Part shown: piece after piece, positions 53,686 through 62,255 of the stretch | Numbering within the stretch: position 1 is the first letter of the stretch | How the letters are laid out: each line of letters begins with the position of its first letter | NCBI GenBank assembly: GCA_902362595.1 | Contig: CABIXF010000006.1 | Span: forward strand, 75,336 to 139,335 | From: Bacteroidaceae bacterium | Lineage (GTDB): Bacteria; Bacteroidota; Bacteroidia; Bacteroidales; Bacteroidaceae | DNA length: 64,000 nt | Direction of reading: 5' to 3' | Made by a program: the position numbers and the translations under genes | The notes under the pieces: model-generated | What the model was told of the DNA's origin: nothing | What the model saw: only the letters and a program-made list of their open reading frames with translations | Database searches by the model: none

Positions 53686-54450
53686 ATGAAAATAATCTTA
53701 TTACAGACTGATATTTGTTGGGCCAGTCCTTCTGTCAATGTCAATGCCATTGACGCTGTGATAGATACTTATAATAAAGATGTCGATTTGTTCGTTCTTC
53801 CGGAGATGTTTTCTACGGGATTTTGTACGAATCCAGAGGGAACTGCTGAATCTGCTGAAGGAGAGAGTCTTCAATGGATGAAACAGAAGGCGATGAAGCG
53901 TAATTGTGCTATTGCAGGAAGTATTTCGGTAGAGGAAAATGCAAAATTCTATAACCGTTTTTTCTTTGTGCATCCCGACGGGAAAGTACAATGGTACGAC
54001 AAAAAGCATTTGTTCACGTATGGTGGAGAAGACAAACATTATACGGCCGGTACGGAACGTGTCGTGGTGAATTTCCGTGATGTACGGTTTCTGCTCGAAG
54101 TGTGCTATGACTTGCGCTTCCCGGTTTGGTCCCGGAATCGGGGCGATTACGATGTGGCGTTGTATGTAGCCAGCTGGCCTTCTCCCAGAGTGGAGGCCTG
54201 GAAGGCTTTGTTGCGGGCACGAGCCATTGAAAACCAGTGTTATGTGCTGGGTGTGAACCGGGTAGGAAAAGACCCGTACTGCGATTATTGTGGGGGTACG
54301 GCGGCTATCGACCCGTATGGAAAGACACTTTCTGCCTGTGAAGATGGCAAGGAGGGGCAGGTGGAAGCCTTCATAGATATGAATGAACTGGAAGCCTTCC
54401 GGAAAAAGTTCCCAGTGCTGGATGATGCAGACGCTTTTACATTGAATTAA
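53686..54450 (+). CDS. Nitrilase-family amidase, omega-amidase (YafV) type
   Basis: A cytoplasmic C-N hydrolase of about 254 residues. The Glu-Lys-Cys triad is visible in VLPEMFSTGF, VQWYDKKHLF and LEVCYDLRFPVWSRN. The FSTGF and CYDLRFPVW forms match the omega-amidase/YafV branch, which hydrolyses 2-oxoglutaramate (or 2-oxosuccinamate) formed when glutamine (or asparagine) donates an amino group. ATG 53686 (MKIILLQTDICW) is preferred because ATG 53677 would leave only about 8 nt of leader. The next gene begins 11 bp after its stop, placing it first in an operon with an aminotransferase, which fits that role. Confidence 0.88.
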   Translation: MKIILLQTDICWASPSVNVNAIDAVIDTYNKDVDLFVLPEMFSTGFCTNPEGTAESAEGESLQWMKQKAMKRNCAIAGSISVEENAKFYNRFFFVHPDGKVQWYDKKHLFTYGGEDKHYTAGTERVVVNFRDVRFLLEVCYDLRFPVWSRNRGDYDVALYVASWPSPRVEAWKALLRARAIENQCYVLGVNRVGKDPYCDYCGGTAAIDPYGKTLSACEDGKEGQVEAFIDMNELEAFRKKFPVLDDADAFTLN

Positions 54451-54461
54451 CTTCTTATTTT

Positions 54462-56081
54462 ATGAAAGACAATCATAAACTTTTGTTATTGGGCGACCAG
54501 GCGATAGCGCTGGGCGCCATTCACGCAGGAATTTCCGGGGTTTATGCCTATCCGGGAACTCCTTCGACCGAAATCACAGAATATATACAGGAATCTCCGA
54601 TAGCGAAAGCGCGCGGGTTGCACAGCAGCTGGTGTACCAATGAGAAAACAGCCATGGAAGCAGCCTTGGGGGTATCGTATGTGGGCAAGCGGGCACTGGT
54701 TTGCATGAAGCATGTAGGAATGAACGTATGTGCCGATGCCTTTGTCAATTCAGCCATTACGGGTGTCAATGGAGGGGTAGTGGTATTGGCTGCCGACGAT
54801 CCTACCATGCATTCCTCTCAGAATGAGCAGGATTCCCGCTTTTATGGCAAGTTTGCTTTAATTCCGATACTGGAACCTTCTTCCCAGCAGGAGGCCTACG
54901 ATATGATGGCGTATGCATACGACCTCTCGGAGCAGATGCGTACACCGGTATTGATGCGTATTACCACCCGAATGGCCCATTCCCGTGCGGCAGTAGAAGT
55001 CGCTGCGTCCGGAAAGGAAGTCACTTGTACGGGACGTCAGTCTGTACCTTCCGACTGGGTGCTGTTGCCGGGAAATGCCCGTCGCCGTTATAGGGAAGTC
55101 ATCGAGAACCAGCAGAAACTGGAGGCTGAGTCTGCACGTTCTGCCTATAACCAGCTGAGCATGCAGGAAGGGATGGCTGAGAAAGGAATTGTGGCTTGTG
55201 GCATCGGTTACAACTACGTGATGGAAAACTTTCCGGAAGGATGTCCTTATCCCATGCTGAAGATTTCACAATATCCTTTGCCGATGGAAGCCTTGACTCG
55301 TCTGGCAGACTCTTGTAAGGAGATTCTGGTGGTAGAAGACGGACAGCCTTTTGTGGAAGAACAGCTAAAAGGCATTCTTCCTTCTAAATATGTAGTGAAA
55401 GGCCGTTTAAGCGGTGAGTTACCTCGTACGGGGGAACTGACTCCCGACAATGTGCGTCGGGCCTTGGGGTTGCCAAGTGGACAGGTTTATGCAGCCGCAC
55501 AGAATGTGGTACCCCGTCCACCGGCCTTGTGCAAGGGATGCGGACACCGCGATGTGTATGATGCCTTGAATAAGGTGGCTGCAGAATATCCGGATGCAAA
55601 GATTTTCGGAGATATCGGTTGCTATACGCTGGGGGCACTTCCTCCTTTCCGCACATTGAGCAGCTGTGTCGATATGGGAGCTTCCATCACGATGGCCAAA
55701 GGAGCGGCCGATGCAGGACTGTTTCCTTCCATTGCCGTGATAGGGGATTCCACTTTCACCCATTCCGGAATGACGGGACTGCTGGATGCGGTGAACGATC
55801 AATCGAACATCACGGTCGTTATTTCCGACAACCTGACTACAGCCATGACCGGAGGACAGGATTCAGCCGGTACCAATAAGTTCGAGGCCATCTGTCTGGG
55901 GTTGGGAGTGGAGCCGGAGCATGTCCGGGTGGTGGTACCGCTTCCTAAGAACATGGAAGAAATCACCCGGGTCATTCGGGAAGAGATAGAATACAAGGGG
56001 GTGTCTGTCATTATTCCGCGCAGGGAATGTATGCAGACGTTGAACCGGAAACTGAAACAGCAAAAAGTAAAGAAACAATGA
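54462..56081 (+). CDS. iorA: Indolepyruvate ferredoxin oxidoreductase, alpha subunit (without ferredoxin domain)
   Basis: A 539-residue thiamine diphosphate enzyme subunit that interconverts arylpyruvates and arylacetyl-CoA plus CO2 with ferredoxin. The N-terminal pyrimidine-binding region has GDQAIALGAIHAGISGVYAY, PGTPSTEI and NEKTAMEAALGVSY; the C-terminal TPP domain has PALCKGCGHRDVYDAL, IFGDIGCYTLGALPP and AVIGDSTFTHSGMTGLLDAV. Well-studied archaeal IorA proteins end with a two-cluster 4Fe-4S domain; this one stops at RRECMQTLNRKLKQQKVKKQ with a single Cys, so that domain is absent. Electrons must leave by another route or partner. The stop overlaps the iorB start (ATGA). Confidence 0.93.
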   Translation: MKDNHKLLLLGDQAIALGAIHAGISGVYAYPGTPSTEITEYIQESPIAKARGLHSSWCTNEKTAMEAALGVSYVGKRALVCMKHVGMNVCADAFVNSAITGVNGGVVVLAADDPTMHSSQNEQDSRFYGKFALIPILEPSSQQEAYDMMAYAYDLSEQMRTPVLMRITTRMAHSRAAVEVAASGKEVTCTGRQSVPSDWVLLPGNARRRYREVIENQQKLEAESARSAYNQLSMQEGMAEKGIVACGIGYNYVMENFPEGCPYPMLKISQYPLPMEALTRLADSCKEILVVEDGQPFVEEQLKGILPSKYVVKGRLSGELPRTGELTPDNVRRALGLPSGQVYAAAQNVVPRPPALCKGCGHRDVYDALNKVAAEYPDAKIFGDIGCYTLGALPPFRTLSSCVDMGASITMAKGAADAGLFPSIAVIGDSTFTHSGMTGLLDAVNDQSNITVVISDNLTTAMTGGQDSAGTNKFEAICLGLGVEPEHVRVVVPLPKNMEEITRVIREEIEYKGVSVIIPRRECMQTLNRKLKQQKVKKQ

Positions 56082-56665
56082 AAACAGATATCATACTTTC
56101 TGGAGTGGGCGGACAGGGAATTCTGTCCATTGCCACGATTATCGGTGAGGCGGCCCTGCATCTGGGGCTGAACTTGAAACAGGCCGAAGTACACGGAATG
56201 AGTCAGCGGGGAGGCGATGTGCAGTCGAATCTGCGCTTGTCGGAGGCGCCGATTGCTTCCGATTTGATACCCTTGGGTACAGCGGATATGATTATTTCAC
56301 TGGAACCGATGGAGGCACTGCGTTATCTTCCGTATTTGTCGAAAGACGGATGGATTATCACTTCGGCCACTCCGTTCAAGAACATTTCCAATTATCCGGA
56401 AGATGAAAAATTGAGGGCTGAACTCCATGCGCAGCCTCATGTGGTGGTGTTGGATGTGGAAAATCTGGCAAAGGAAAACCAGATACCCAGGTCGGCCAAT
56501 GTCATCTTGTTGGGCGCGGCGGCTCCTTTCTTGAAAATCCTGAATGCGGACGTGCTGCGTGAAAGTGTAGGACGTATCTTTGCGCCGAAAGGAGAAGAGG
56601 TGGTGCAGATGAATTACCGGGCATTCGATATCGGTCATGAATATGTGAAACAATTGAAATTCTAA
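56078..56665 (+). CDS. iorB: Indolepyruvate ferredoxin oxidoreductase, beta subunit
   Basis: A 195-residue gamma-type subunit of 2-oxoacid:ferredoxin oxidoreductase, with the N-terminal signature ILSGVGGQGILSIATIIGEA, then AEVHGMSQRGGDVQSNLRLS and DMIISLEPMEALRYLPYLS. The start is the ATG overlapping the iorA stop; the upstream in-frame sequence is part of iorA. It has no cysteine cluster motif, so neither subunit carries an obvious iron-sulfur domain. It forms the heteromeric enzyme with the preceding gene product. Confidence 0.95.
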   Translation: MKTDIILSGVGGQGILSIATIIGEAALHLGLNLKQAEVHGMSQRGGDVQSNLRLSEAPIASDLIPLGTADMIISLEPMEALRYLPYLSKDGWIITSATPFKNISNYPEDEKLRAELHAQPHVVVLDVENLAKENQIPRSANVILLGAAAPFLKILNADVLRESVGRIFAPKGEEVVQMNYRAFDIGHEYVKQLKF

Positions 56666-56671
56666 AGGCTT

Positions 56672-57994
56672 ATGAACTGCGTGTTTAGTGAAGACCTGGT
56701 CAACTCTGTGGCCAAGGAAATGAAGGTGGCCGATTTGTCCAATGCGACCATCGGAGATGTGTTGCTGGTGGCTTCCCGTCTGGAAGAACTTACGGGTATT
56801 CCCTTTATCCGGATGGATCAGGGGTCTCCCGGTCTCCCGGCAAATAAAGTGGGGATTGAAGCCGAGAAAAAGGCGCTTGACAGGGGAGTCGGTTCCCAGT
56901 ATCCGGCTGCTGCCGGTGTGGCGGAATTGAAACAGGCTGCCTCCCGCTTTGTCAAAGCATTCATCAATATTGATATTTCTCCTCGGGCATGTGTTCCCAC
57001 TACGGGGTCGGTTGCGGGTTCTTTCGGAGCCTTTATCGCCTGTACCCAGCGGATTCCCGGGAAAAACAAGGTGCTGTTCATCGACCCGGGTTTCCCGATA
57101 CAGAAGTCCCAGTTGCGCATTTTAGGCATTGCGTGGGAGTCGTTTGATATCCATGATTTCCGGGGAGAACCGTTGCGTGCCAAACTGGAAAGTTTTCTTT
57201 CCAAAGGAGATATTGCGGCCATTGTCTATTCCAATCCCAACAATCCGGCTTGGATTTGCCTGGAAGAAAGTGAACTGAAAATCATCGGAGAACTGGCTAC
57301 GCAGTATGATGCGATAGTGATGGAAGACCAGGCATATTTCTGTATGGACTTCCGCCATGCGTTCGGCCGTCCTTATCAGCCTCCTTTCGTGCCTACGGTG
57401 GCCCGTTATACCGACAATTATATTCTCATGTTGTCTGCCTCCAAGATTTTCAGCTATGCCGGACAGCGCATTGCCTTGGCTTGTGTGTCCGATAAGCTGT
57501 TCGATACGCAGTATCCGGCCTTGGCCTCCCGTTATGAGGATTCAGGCGTGTTCGGGCCGACTTTCATCGCTTCCATTATGTATATGATTACTTCCGGCTG
57601 CACGGCCACTACCCAGTATGCCATGGCAGAGATGCTGGAAAAATCCATTACCGGTGAAATCAATTTTGTGGAAGACGTCCGTGAGTATGAACGGCGCGCC
57701 CGCCGGATGAAGCAGATTTTCACCGCTCATGGCTTTTCGGTGGTATATGACAAGGATGTCACCCAGCAGGTGGGCGATGGCTTTTTCTTTACCTTGGGCT
57801 ATCCCGGATTGACGGGTGGTGAGTTACTCCGTGAACTGATGATGTACGGGGTGAGCAGTATCTCCCTGTCGACGACGGGCAGTGAACAGCAGGGTGTGAG
57901 AGCCTGTACTTCCCGGATGCGGGAGGAGCTCTATCCGGTGCTGGAAGAACGGATGAAGGCTTTTCAGGAAGATCATCCTGTGCCGAGCAAATAA
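56672..57994 (+). CDS. PLP-dependent class I/II aminotransferase, probably aromatic
   Basis: A 440-residue fold-type I aminotransferase. The catalytic Lys lies in LMLSASKIFSYAGQRIALAC, the PLP-ring Asp/Tyr region in VMEDQAYFCMDF, the Asn in YSNPNNPAWICLEESELKI, and substrate-carboxylate Arg candidates near the C-terminus in VRACTSRMREELY. In this operon, between an arylpyruvate oxidoreductase and an arylacetate-CoA ligase, the likely substrates are phenylalanine, tyrosine and tryptophan or their 2-oxoacids; this is inferred from context. Gaps to neighbours are 6 and 33 bp. Confidence 0.92.
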   Translation: MNCVFSEDLVNSVAKEMKVADLSNATIGDVLLVASRLEELTGIPFIRMDQGSPGLPANKVGIEAEKKALDRGVGSQYPAAAGVAELKQAASRFVKAFINIDISPRACVPTTGSVAGSFGAFIACTQRIPGKNKVLFIDPGFPIQKSQLRILGIAWESFDIHDFRGEPLRAKLESFLSKGDIAAIVYSNPNNPAWICLEESELKIIGELATQYDAIVMEDQAYFCMDFRHAFGRPYQPPFVPTVARYTDNYILMLSASKIFSYAGQRIALACVSDKLFDTQYPALASRYEDSGVFGPTFIASIMYMITSGCTATTQYAMAEMLEKSITGEINFVEDVREYERRARRMKQIFTAHGFSVVYDKDVTQQVGDGFFFTLGYPGLTGGELLRELMMYGVSSISLSTTGSEQQGVRACTSRMREELYPVLEERMKAFQEDHPVPSK

Positions 57995-58027
57995 CCAAAC
58001 TACTACAGAAATAAAGAAAAACACACT

Positions 58028-59329
58028 ATGATTTGGAATCCGAACAAAGAATGTATGCCGCGTGAACAGATGCGTGAGCTACAGGGGAAACGTTTGTGCA
58101 AACTGGTGCAGTATGTGTACCATAATGTGCCTTTCTATCGGCACAAGATGCAGGAGATGGATCTCACTCCCGATGACATCCGGGAAATTGAGGACATCAC
58201 GAAACTGCCTTTTACCACCAAACAGGATTTGCGGGACAATTATCCGTACGGGTTGATGGCGGCTCCTCTTTCGGAAGTGGTGCGTGTGCATGCTTCTTCC
58301 GGAACGACAGGTAACCCGACCATTGTGGGATATACCCGCCGCGACTTGTCTATCTGGTCGGAGGTGATGTCGCGTTGTCTTTCGGCATACGGGGTGACTC
58401 GGGAAGATACGTTTTCCGTGAGTTACGGATATGGTCTGTTTACCGGTGGACTGGGAGCGCATTATGGCGTGGAAAATCTGGGGGCAACCGTGATTCCGGC
58501 TTCTACCGGAAATACGGAAAAACACGTACGCCTGATTCGGGATTTGCATATCACGGGTATTGCCTGTACGCCTTCGTATGCCTTGTATCTGGCAGAGGTG
58601 GTGGAACGGATGGGTATCCGCAAGGAAGAACTGGGATTACGTATCGGTGCTTTCGGAGCAGAACCTTGGACGGAAAACATGCGTCAGGAAATCCAGAGCC
58701 GTTTGGGGTTGAAGGGCTACAACATTTATGGATTGAGCGAGATTATGGGGCCGGGCGTGTCTTACGAATGCCAGGAGCAGTATGGTTCCCATATCAATGA
58801 GGACCATTTCTATCCGGAAATCATCGACCCTGTGACGTGTCAGAACCTGCCGTATGGCACGCAGGGAGAACTGGTGTTTACCACATTGACCAAGGAGGGC
58901 ATGCCGCTGCTCCGCTATCGCACCAAAGACCTGACTTCCCTGATTGCTGACCCGTGTCCTTGCGGACGTACCAGCGTGCGTATGACGCCGATTATGGGTC
59001 GAAGCGACGATATGCTGATTATCCGGGGTATCAATGTCTTCCCGTCACAGGTGGAAAGTGTGATTTTGGGCATGAAGGAATTTGAACCGCAGTATCTGCT
59101 GGTGGTCGACCGCAAGAACAACCTCGATACGCTGGAAGTACAGGTGGAAGTGCGCCGCGACTTTTTCAGCGACGACATCGGTTCCATGCTGAAGCTGAAG
59201 AAGACCCTGTCCGACCGCCTGAAGAGTGTGCTCTCCATCAGTGCGGAAGTCAAACTGGTGGAACCGAACAGCATAGCCCGTAGCCAGGGCAAGTCCAAAC
59301 GTGTGATTGATAACCGAGTATTGGTGTAA
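58028..59329 (+). CDS. paaK: Phenylacetate-CoA ligase family protein
   Basis: A 433-residue adenylate-forming enzyme (arylacetate + ATP + CoA to arylacetyl-CoA). The P-loop-like motif VHASSGTTGNPTIVGYTRRD, the core motif YGLSEIMGPGVSYEC, the hinge region LRYRTKDLTSL and the C-terminal RSDDMLIIRGINVFPSQVE are typical of PaaK. In gut anaerobes the enzyme may run towards arylacetate to make ATP, or towards the CoA ester to feed reductive carboxylation. Position directly after IorAB and an aminotransferase supports a role with arylacetates, but phenylacetate, hydroxyphenylacetate and indoleacetate cannot be told apart here. Confidence 0.93.
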   Translation: MIWNPNKECMPREQMRELQGKRLCKLVQYVYHNVPFYRHKMQEMDLTPDDIREIEDITKLPFTTKQDLRDNYPYGLMAAPLSEVVRVHASSGTTGNPTIVGYTRRDLSIWSEVMSRCLSAYGVTREDTFSVSYGYGLFTGGLGAHYGVENLGATVIPASTGNTEKHVRLIRDLHITGIACTPSYALYLAEVVERMGIRKEELGLRIGAFGAEPWTENMRQEIQSRLGLKGYNIYGLSEIMGPGVSYECQEQYGSHINEDHFYPEIIDPVTCQNLPYGTQGELVFTTLTKEGMPLLRYRTKDLTSLIADPCPCGRTSVRMTPIMGRSDDMLIIRGINVFPSQVESVILGMKEFEPQYLLVVDRKNNLDTLEVQVEVRRDFFSDDIGSMLKLKKTLSDRLKSVLSISAEVKLVEPNSIARSQGKSKRVIDNRVLV

Positions 59330-59346
59330 TTAAAGGAAGTGAATCT

Positions 59347-59763
59347 ATGATAATCAAACAATTATCCGTTTTTCTGGAAAATAAGACCGGAAGAATCAAT
59401 GACGTGGTGCATGCATTGGGAGCAAATGGTATCAATATGCATGCCTTCAGTATGGCCGAGACTGCCGATTTCGGTATTTTACGCCTGATCGTTTCCGATG
59501 TGGAGAAAGCAGTCGAGGTGCTCCGGGCAAAAGATTTTGCCGTGATGTCGACCGATGTGGTCTGTCTGTCGTGTGACAATGTGCCCGGCTCGCTGGCAGT
59601 GGTGTTGGAATATCTGGCCGAAGAGCAGATTTTCATTGAATACATGTATGCGTTTGCCCAGGCCGACCAGGCCCATGTGGTCATCAAACCCAATGATATG
59701 GCACACTGTCTGAAGGTGCTCGAAGCGCATCATTGCCGTGTGCTGGGGAAAGATGAACTTTAG
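59347..59763 (+). CDS. Tandem ACT-domain protein
   Basis: A 138-residue cytoplasmic protein made of two ACT domains: residues about 3-68 (IKQLSVFLENKTGRINDVVH, GILRLIVSDVEKAVEVL) and about 70-136 (VVCLSCDNVPGSLAVVLEYL, AHVVIKPNDMAHCLKVL). ACT domains bind amino acids, and stand-alone pairs next to PaaK genes are common in anaerobes. It probably senses an aromatic amino acid and regulates an enzyme of the operon. It is the last gene, 17 bp after paaK, and is followed by a strong terminator. Confidence 0.9.
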   Translation: MIIKQLSVFLENKTGRINDVVHALGANGINMHAFSMAETADFGILRLIVSDVEKAVEVLRAKDFAVMSTDVVCLSCDNVPGSLAVVLEYLAEEQIFIEYMYAFAQADQAHVVIKPNDMAHCLKVLEAHHCRVLGKDEL

Positions 59764-59796
59764 GAAAAAGAACTGCCTGTAAAGAAATACTAAAGT

Positions 59797-59858
59797 AAAA
59801 AATCTCCTGCTTTCAGCCGGAAAGTTCGCATGAACTGAGGCTGAGCAGGAGATTTTTT
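59797..59858. terminator. Bidirectional terminator between the ACT gene and hppA
   Basis: AAAAAATCTCCTGCT pairs with AGCAGGAGATTTTTT, extended inside by TCAGCC/GGCTGA with one bulged base. It lies between convergent genes and has T-tracts on both strands. The rest of 59859-59926 is unremarkable. Confidence 0.9.
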
Positions 59859-59926
59859 GTATGGTTATTATTCAGTTTCCATTCCTCGATTGAAGGTCGT
59901 ATTTCTATATTGCTGCTGGGGGCTGC

Positions 59927-62131
59927 TTAGAACAAGCTCCAGGAGACGGTCAGTCCGGCCATGACGATGGCCACCATGCTCATCAGTTTGATGAGGATGT
60001 TCAGGCTCGGACCGGAAGTGTCCTTGAACGGGTCGCCTACCGTATCGCCTACCACGGTGGCCCGGTGTACTTCGCTGCCTTTCCCGCCAAAGTTACCTTC
60101 TTCCACGTATTTCTTCGCATTGTCCCAGGCACCGCCGGAGTTAGCCATGAAGATGGCCAGGATAAAGCCCGATGACAATCCCCCTATCAGCAGTCCGATG
60201 ACGCCCGGTACTCCGAACAGCAGTCCCGTCACAATGGGAGCGATGATGGCCAGCAGGGAAGGGAACACCATTTCTTTCTGGGCACCCAGTGTGGAGATTT
60301 GTACGCAGCGGGCATAATCCGGTTCTGCCTTGCCTTCCAGAATCCCTTTGATTTCACGAAACTGTCGGCGTACTTCTTCTACCATGTGGGCTGCGGCTCT
60401 GCCCACCGCATTCATGGTCAATCCGCAGAACAGGAAGGCCATCATGCTGCCGATGAACATTCCAGACAGCACTTTCGGATTCATCAGTGTGACATCGTAG
60501 TACATCATGAAATCCGTGAATCCGGCTTCGTGAATGACTACTTCCAGTCCGTTGGGAAGTTCCAGTACCGTCGTACCGATGCGTTCCAGTCCGATACGAA
60601 TTTCTTCGATGTAAGAAGCTAACAGGGCTAGTCCGGTCAGGGCAGCCGAGCCGATGGCAAATCCTTTTCCTGTGGCTGCCGTGGTGTTTCCCAAAGAATC
60701 CAGCGCATCAGTCCGTTTGCGTACTTCTTCTCCCAGGCCACTCATCTCGGCATTGCCTCCGGCGTTGTCGGCTATCGGGCCATACGCGTCCGTAGCCAAG
60801 GTAATGCCTAAGGTGGACAACATGCCCACCGCCGCAATGCCGATGCCGTAGAGTCCCATACTGATGTTCGTGAAGTCAAATCCCGAGGCCAGCCAGTAGG
60901 ACAGGATGATGCCGGCTACGACGGCAATGACCGGAATCGTGGTAGATACCATGCCTAGTCCGATGCCCGAGATAATGACCGTAGCCGGTCCGGTCTTTCC
61001 GCTTTCCGCCAGTTTCCGGGTCGGCTTGTAGGATTGAGAGGTATAGAATTCCGTAGATTGCCCGATGATGACCCCTACCACCAGTCCAATGACAACGGCA
61101 CAGGAGATGTAGAGCCAGTTTTCCAGCTGCAATAGCCAAAGAATCGCGAACGTAGCGATGACAATCAGTCCCGCGCTGAGGTTGGTGCCCGTTGACAAGG
61201 CCCGGAGCAGTTCCCTCATGCCCGCGTCTTCTTTGGTACGTACGGCAAAAATACCGATGATGGACAAGAGGATACCGACTGCTGCAATCAACATCGGGGC
61301 AATGACTGCCTTGAACTGCATGACCGTATCGCCGGTCCCGATGTAGGCCGCCGCTCCCAAGGCTGCTGTGGCCAGAATGGAACCGCAGTAAGATTCATAG
61401 AGGTCGGCCCCCATTCCCGCTACATCGCCCACATTGTCGCCCACGTTGTCGGCAATGGTCGCCGGGTTGCGCGGGTCATCTTCCGGGATACCCGCTTCCA
61501 CTTTCCCCACTAGGTCGGCTCCTACGTCGGCTGCCTTCGTGTAAATGCCTCCTCCTACACGGGCAAAGAGGGCCTGTGTGGAGGCTCCCATACCGAAGGT
61601 TAGCATGGTGGTGGTAATGATACACAGTTTGGCCGTCGGATTCAGGGCATCTTCCGGAATACATTGTTCCAGCAACAGATACCAGAAAGAAATGTCGAAC
61701 AATCCCAGTCCGACCACTACCAGACCCATGACAGCTCCGCTGCGGAACGCCACTTTCAGGCCTTTGTTCAAAGAGTTCCGGGCCGCATGTGCCGTGCGTG
61801 CCGAAGCGTAGGTAGCCGTTTTCATCCCCAGGTAGCCCGACAGGCCGGAAAAGAATCCTCCCGTCAGGAAGGCCACAGGCACCCAGTGGTTTTGCAGGTT
61901 AAATCCGTAGGCCATGACGGCAAACAGCACCGCCAGAGCGATAAACACGATAGTGACGATTTTATATTGCTGTTTCAGGTACGACATGGCTCCTTGCCGT
62001 ACGTACGAGGCGATGCGTGTCATGGCAGGAGTTCCTTCGCTTTCCTGTTTCATCTGCCGGTAGAAATATCCGGCAAGTGCCAATGCCAGCAGCGATGCGG
62101 CCGGTATCAGCCAGAAGAGAGATGTTTCCAT
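59927..62131 (-). CDS. hppA: Membrane-bound ion-translocating pyrophosphatase
   Basis: A 734-residue inner-membrane protein with about 16 helices that hydrolyses pyrophosphate and pumps Na+ and/or H+ outward. The substrate motif [20 protein letters not shown] and [20 protein letters not shown] are present, as are [18 protein letters not shown] and [20 protein letters not shown]. The potassium signature reads [14 protein letters not shown], with Ala where K+-independent enzymes have Lys, so it should need K+. A dual Na+/H+-pumping enzyme of this clade has been described from Bacteroides vulgatus, making that specificity plausible here. It recovers energy from PPi of biosynthesis and of reactions such as those of PaaK and LysS. 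Confidence 0.97.
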   Translation of the reverse strand: METSLFWLIPAASLLALALAGYFYRQMKQESEGTPAMTRIASYVRQGAMSYLKQQYKIVTIVFIALAVLFAVMAYGFNLQNHWVPVAFLTGGFFSGLSGYLGMKTATYASARTAHAARNSLNKGLKVAFRSGAVMGLVVVGLGLFDISFWYLLLEQCIPEDALNPTAKLCIITTTMLTFGMGASTQALFARVGGGIYTKAADVGADLVGKVEAGIPEDDPRNPATIADNVGDNVGDVAGMGADLYESYCGSILATAALGAAAYIGTGDTVMQFKAVIAPMLIAAVGILLSIIGIFAVRTKEDAGMRELLRALSTGTNLSAGLIVIATFAILWLLQLENWLYISCAVVIGLVVGVIIGQSTEFYTSQSYKPTRKLAESGKTGPATVIISGIGLGMVSTTIPVIAVVAGIILSYWLASGFDFTNISMGLYGIGIAAVGMLSTLGITLATDAYGPIADNAGGNAEMSGLGEEVRKRTDALDSLGNTTAATGKGFAIGSAALTGLALLASYIEEIRIGLERIGTTVLELPNGLEVVIHEAGFTDFMMYYDVTLMNPKVLSGMFIGSMMAFLFCGLTMNAVGRAAAHMVEEVRRQFREIKGILEGKAEPDYARCVQISTLGAQKEMVFPSLLAIIAPIVTGLLFGVPGVIGLLIGGLSSGFILAIFMANSGGAWDNAKKYVEEGNFGGKGSEVHRATVVGDTVGDPFKDTSGPSLNILIKLMSMVAIVMAGLTVSWSLF

Positions 62132-62160
62132 ATAAAAAGATGATTAATAAGAGGTTTGTT

Positions 62161-62168
62161 CAAAAATA
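62161..62168 (-). promoter_or_regulatory. Possible -7 box of hppA
   Basis: TATTTTTG on the minus strand, 30 nt before the ATG at 62131; no clear -33 element. Confidence 0.4.
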
Positions 62169-62200
62169 CAGAAAAATACTGAGATAGCCGAAAAACTTCA

Positions 62201-62208
62201 TAACTTTG
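62201..62208 (+). promoter_or_regulatory. Possible -7 box of the membrane AraC gene
   Basis: TAACTTTG on the plus strand, 48 nt before the ATG at 62256; no clear -33 element. It shares the 124-bp divergent gap with the hppA box. Confidence 0.4.
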
Positions 62209-62255
62209 TATGCCGATAAATAAGTATTGTTATTGCTGGACTATTTTTTATTTTT

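Noticed and set aside
54462..56081. Pyruvate or 2-oxoglutarate ferredoxin oxidoreductase
   Set aside because: The domain order (TPP domain at the C-terminus of a single alpha chain plus one small beta subunit) and the PaaK/ACT neighbours fit the indolepyruvate type better.
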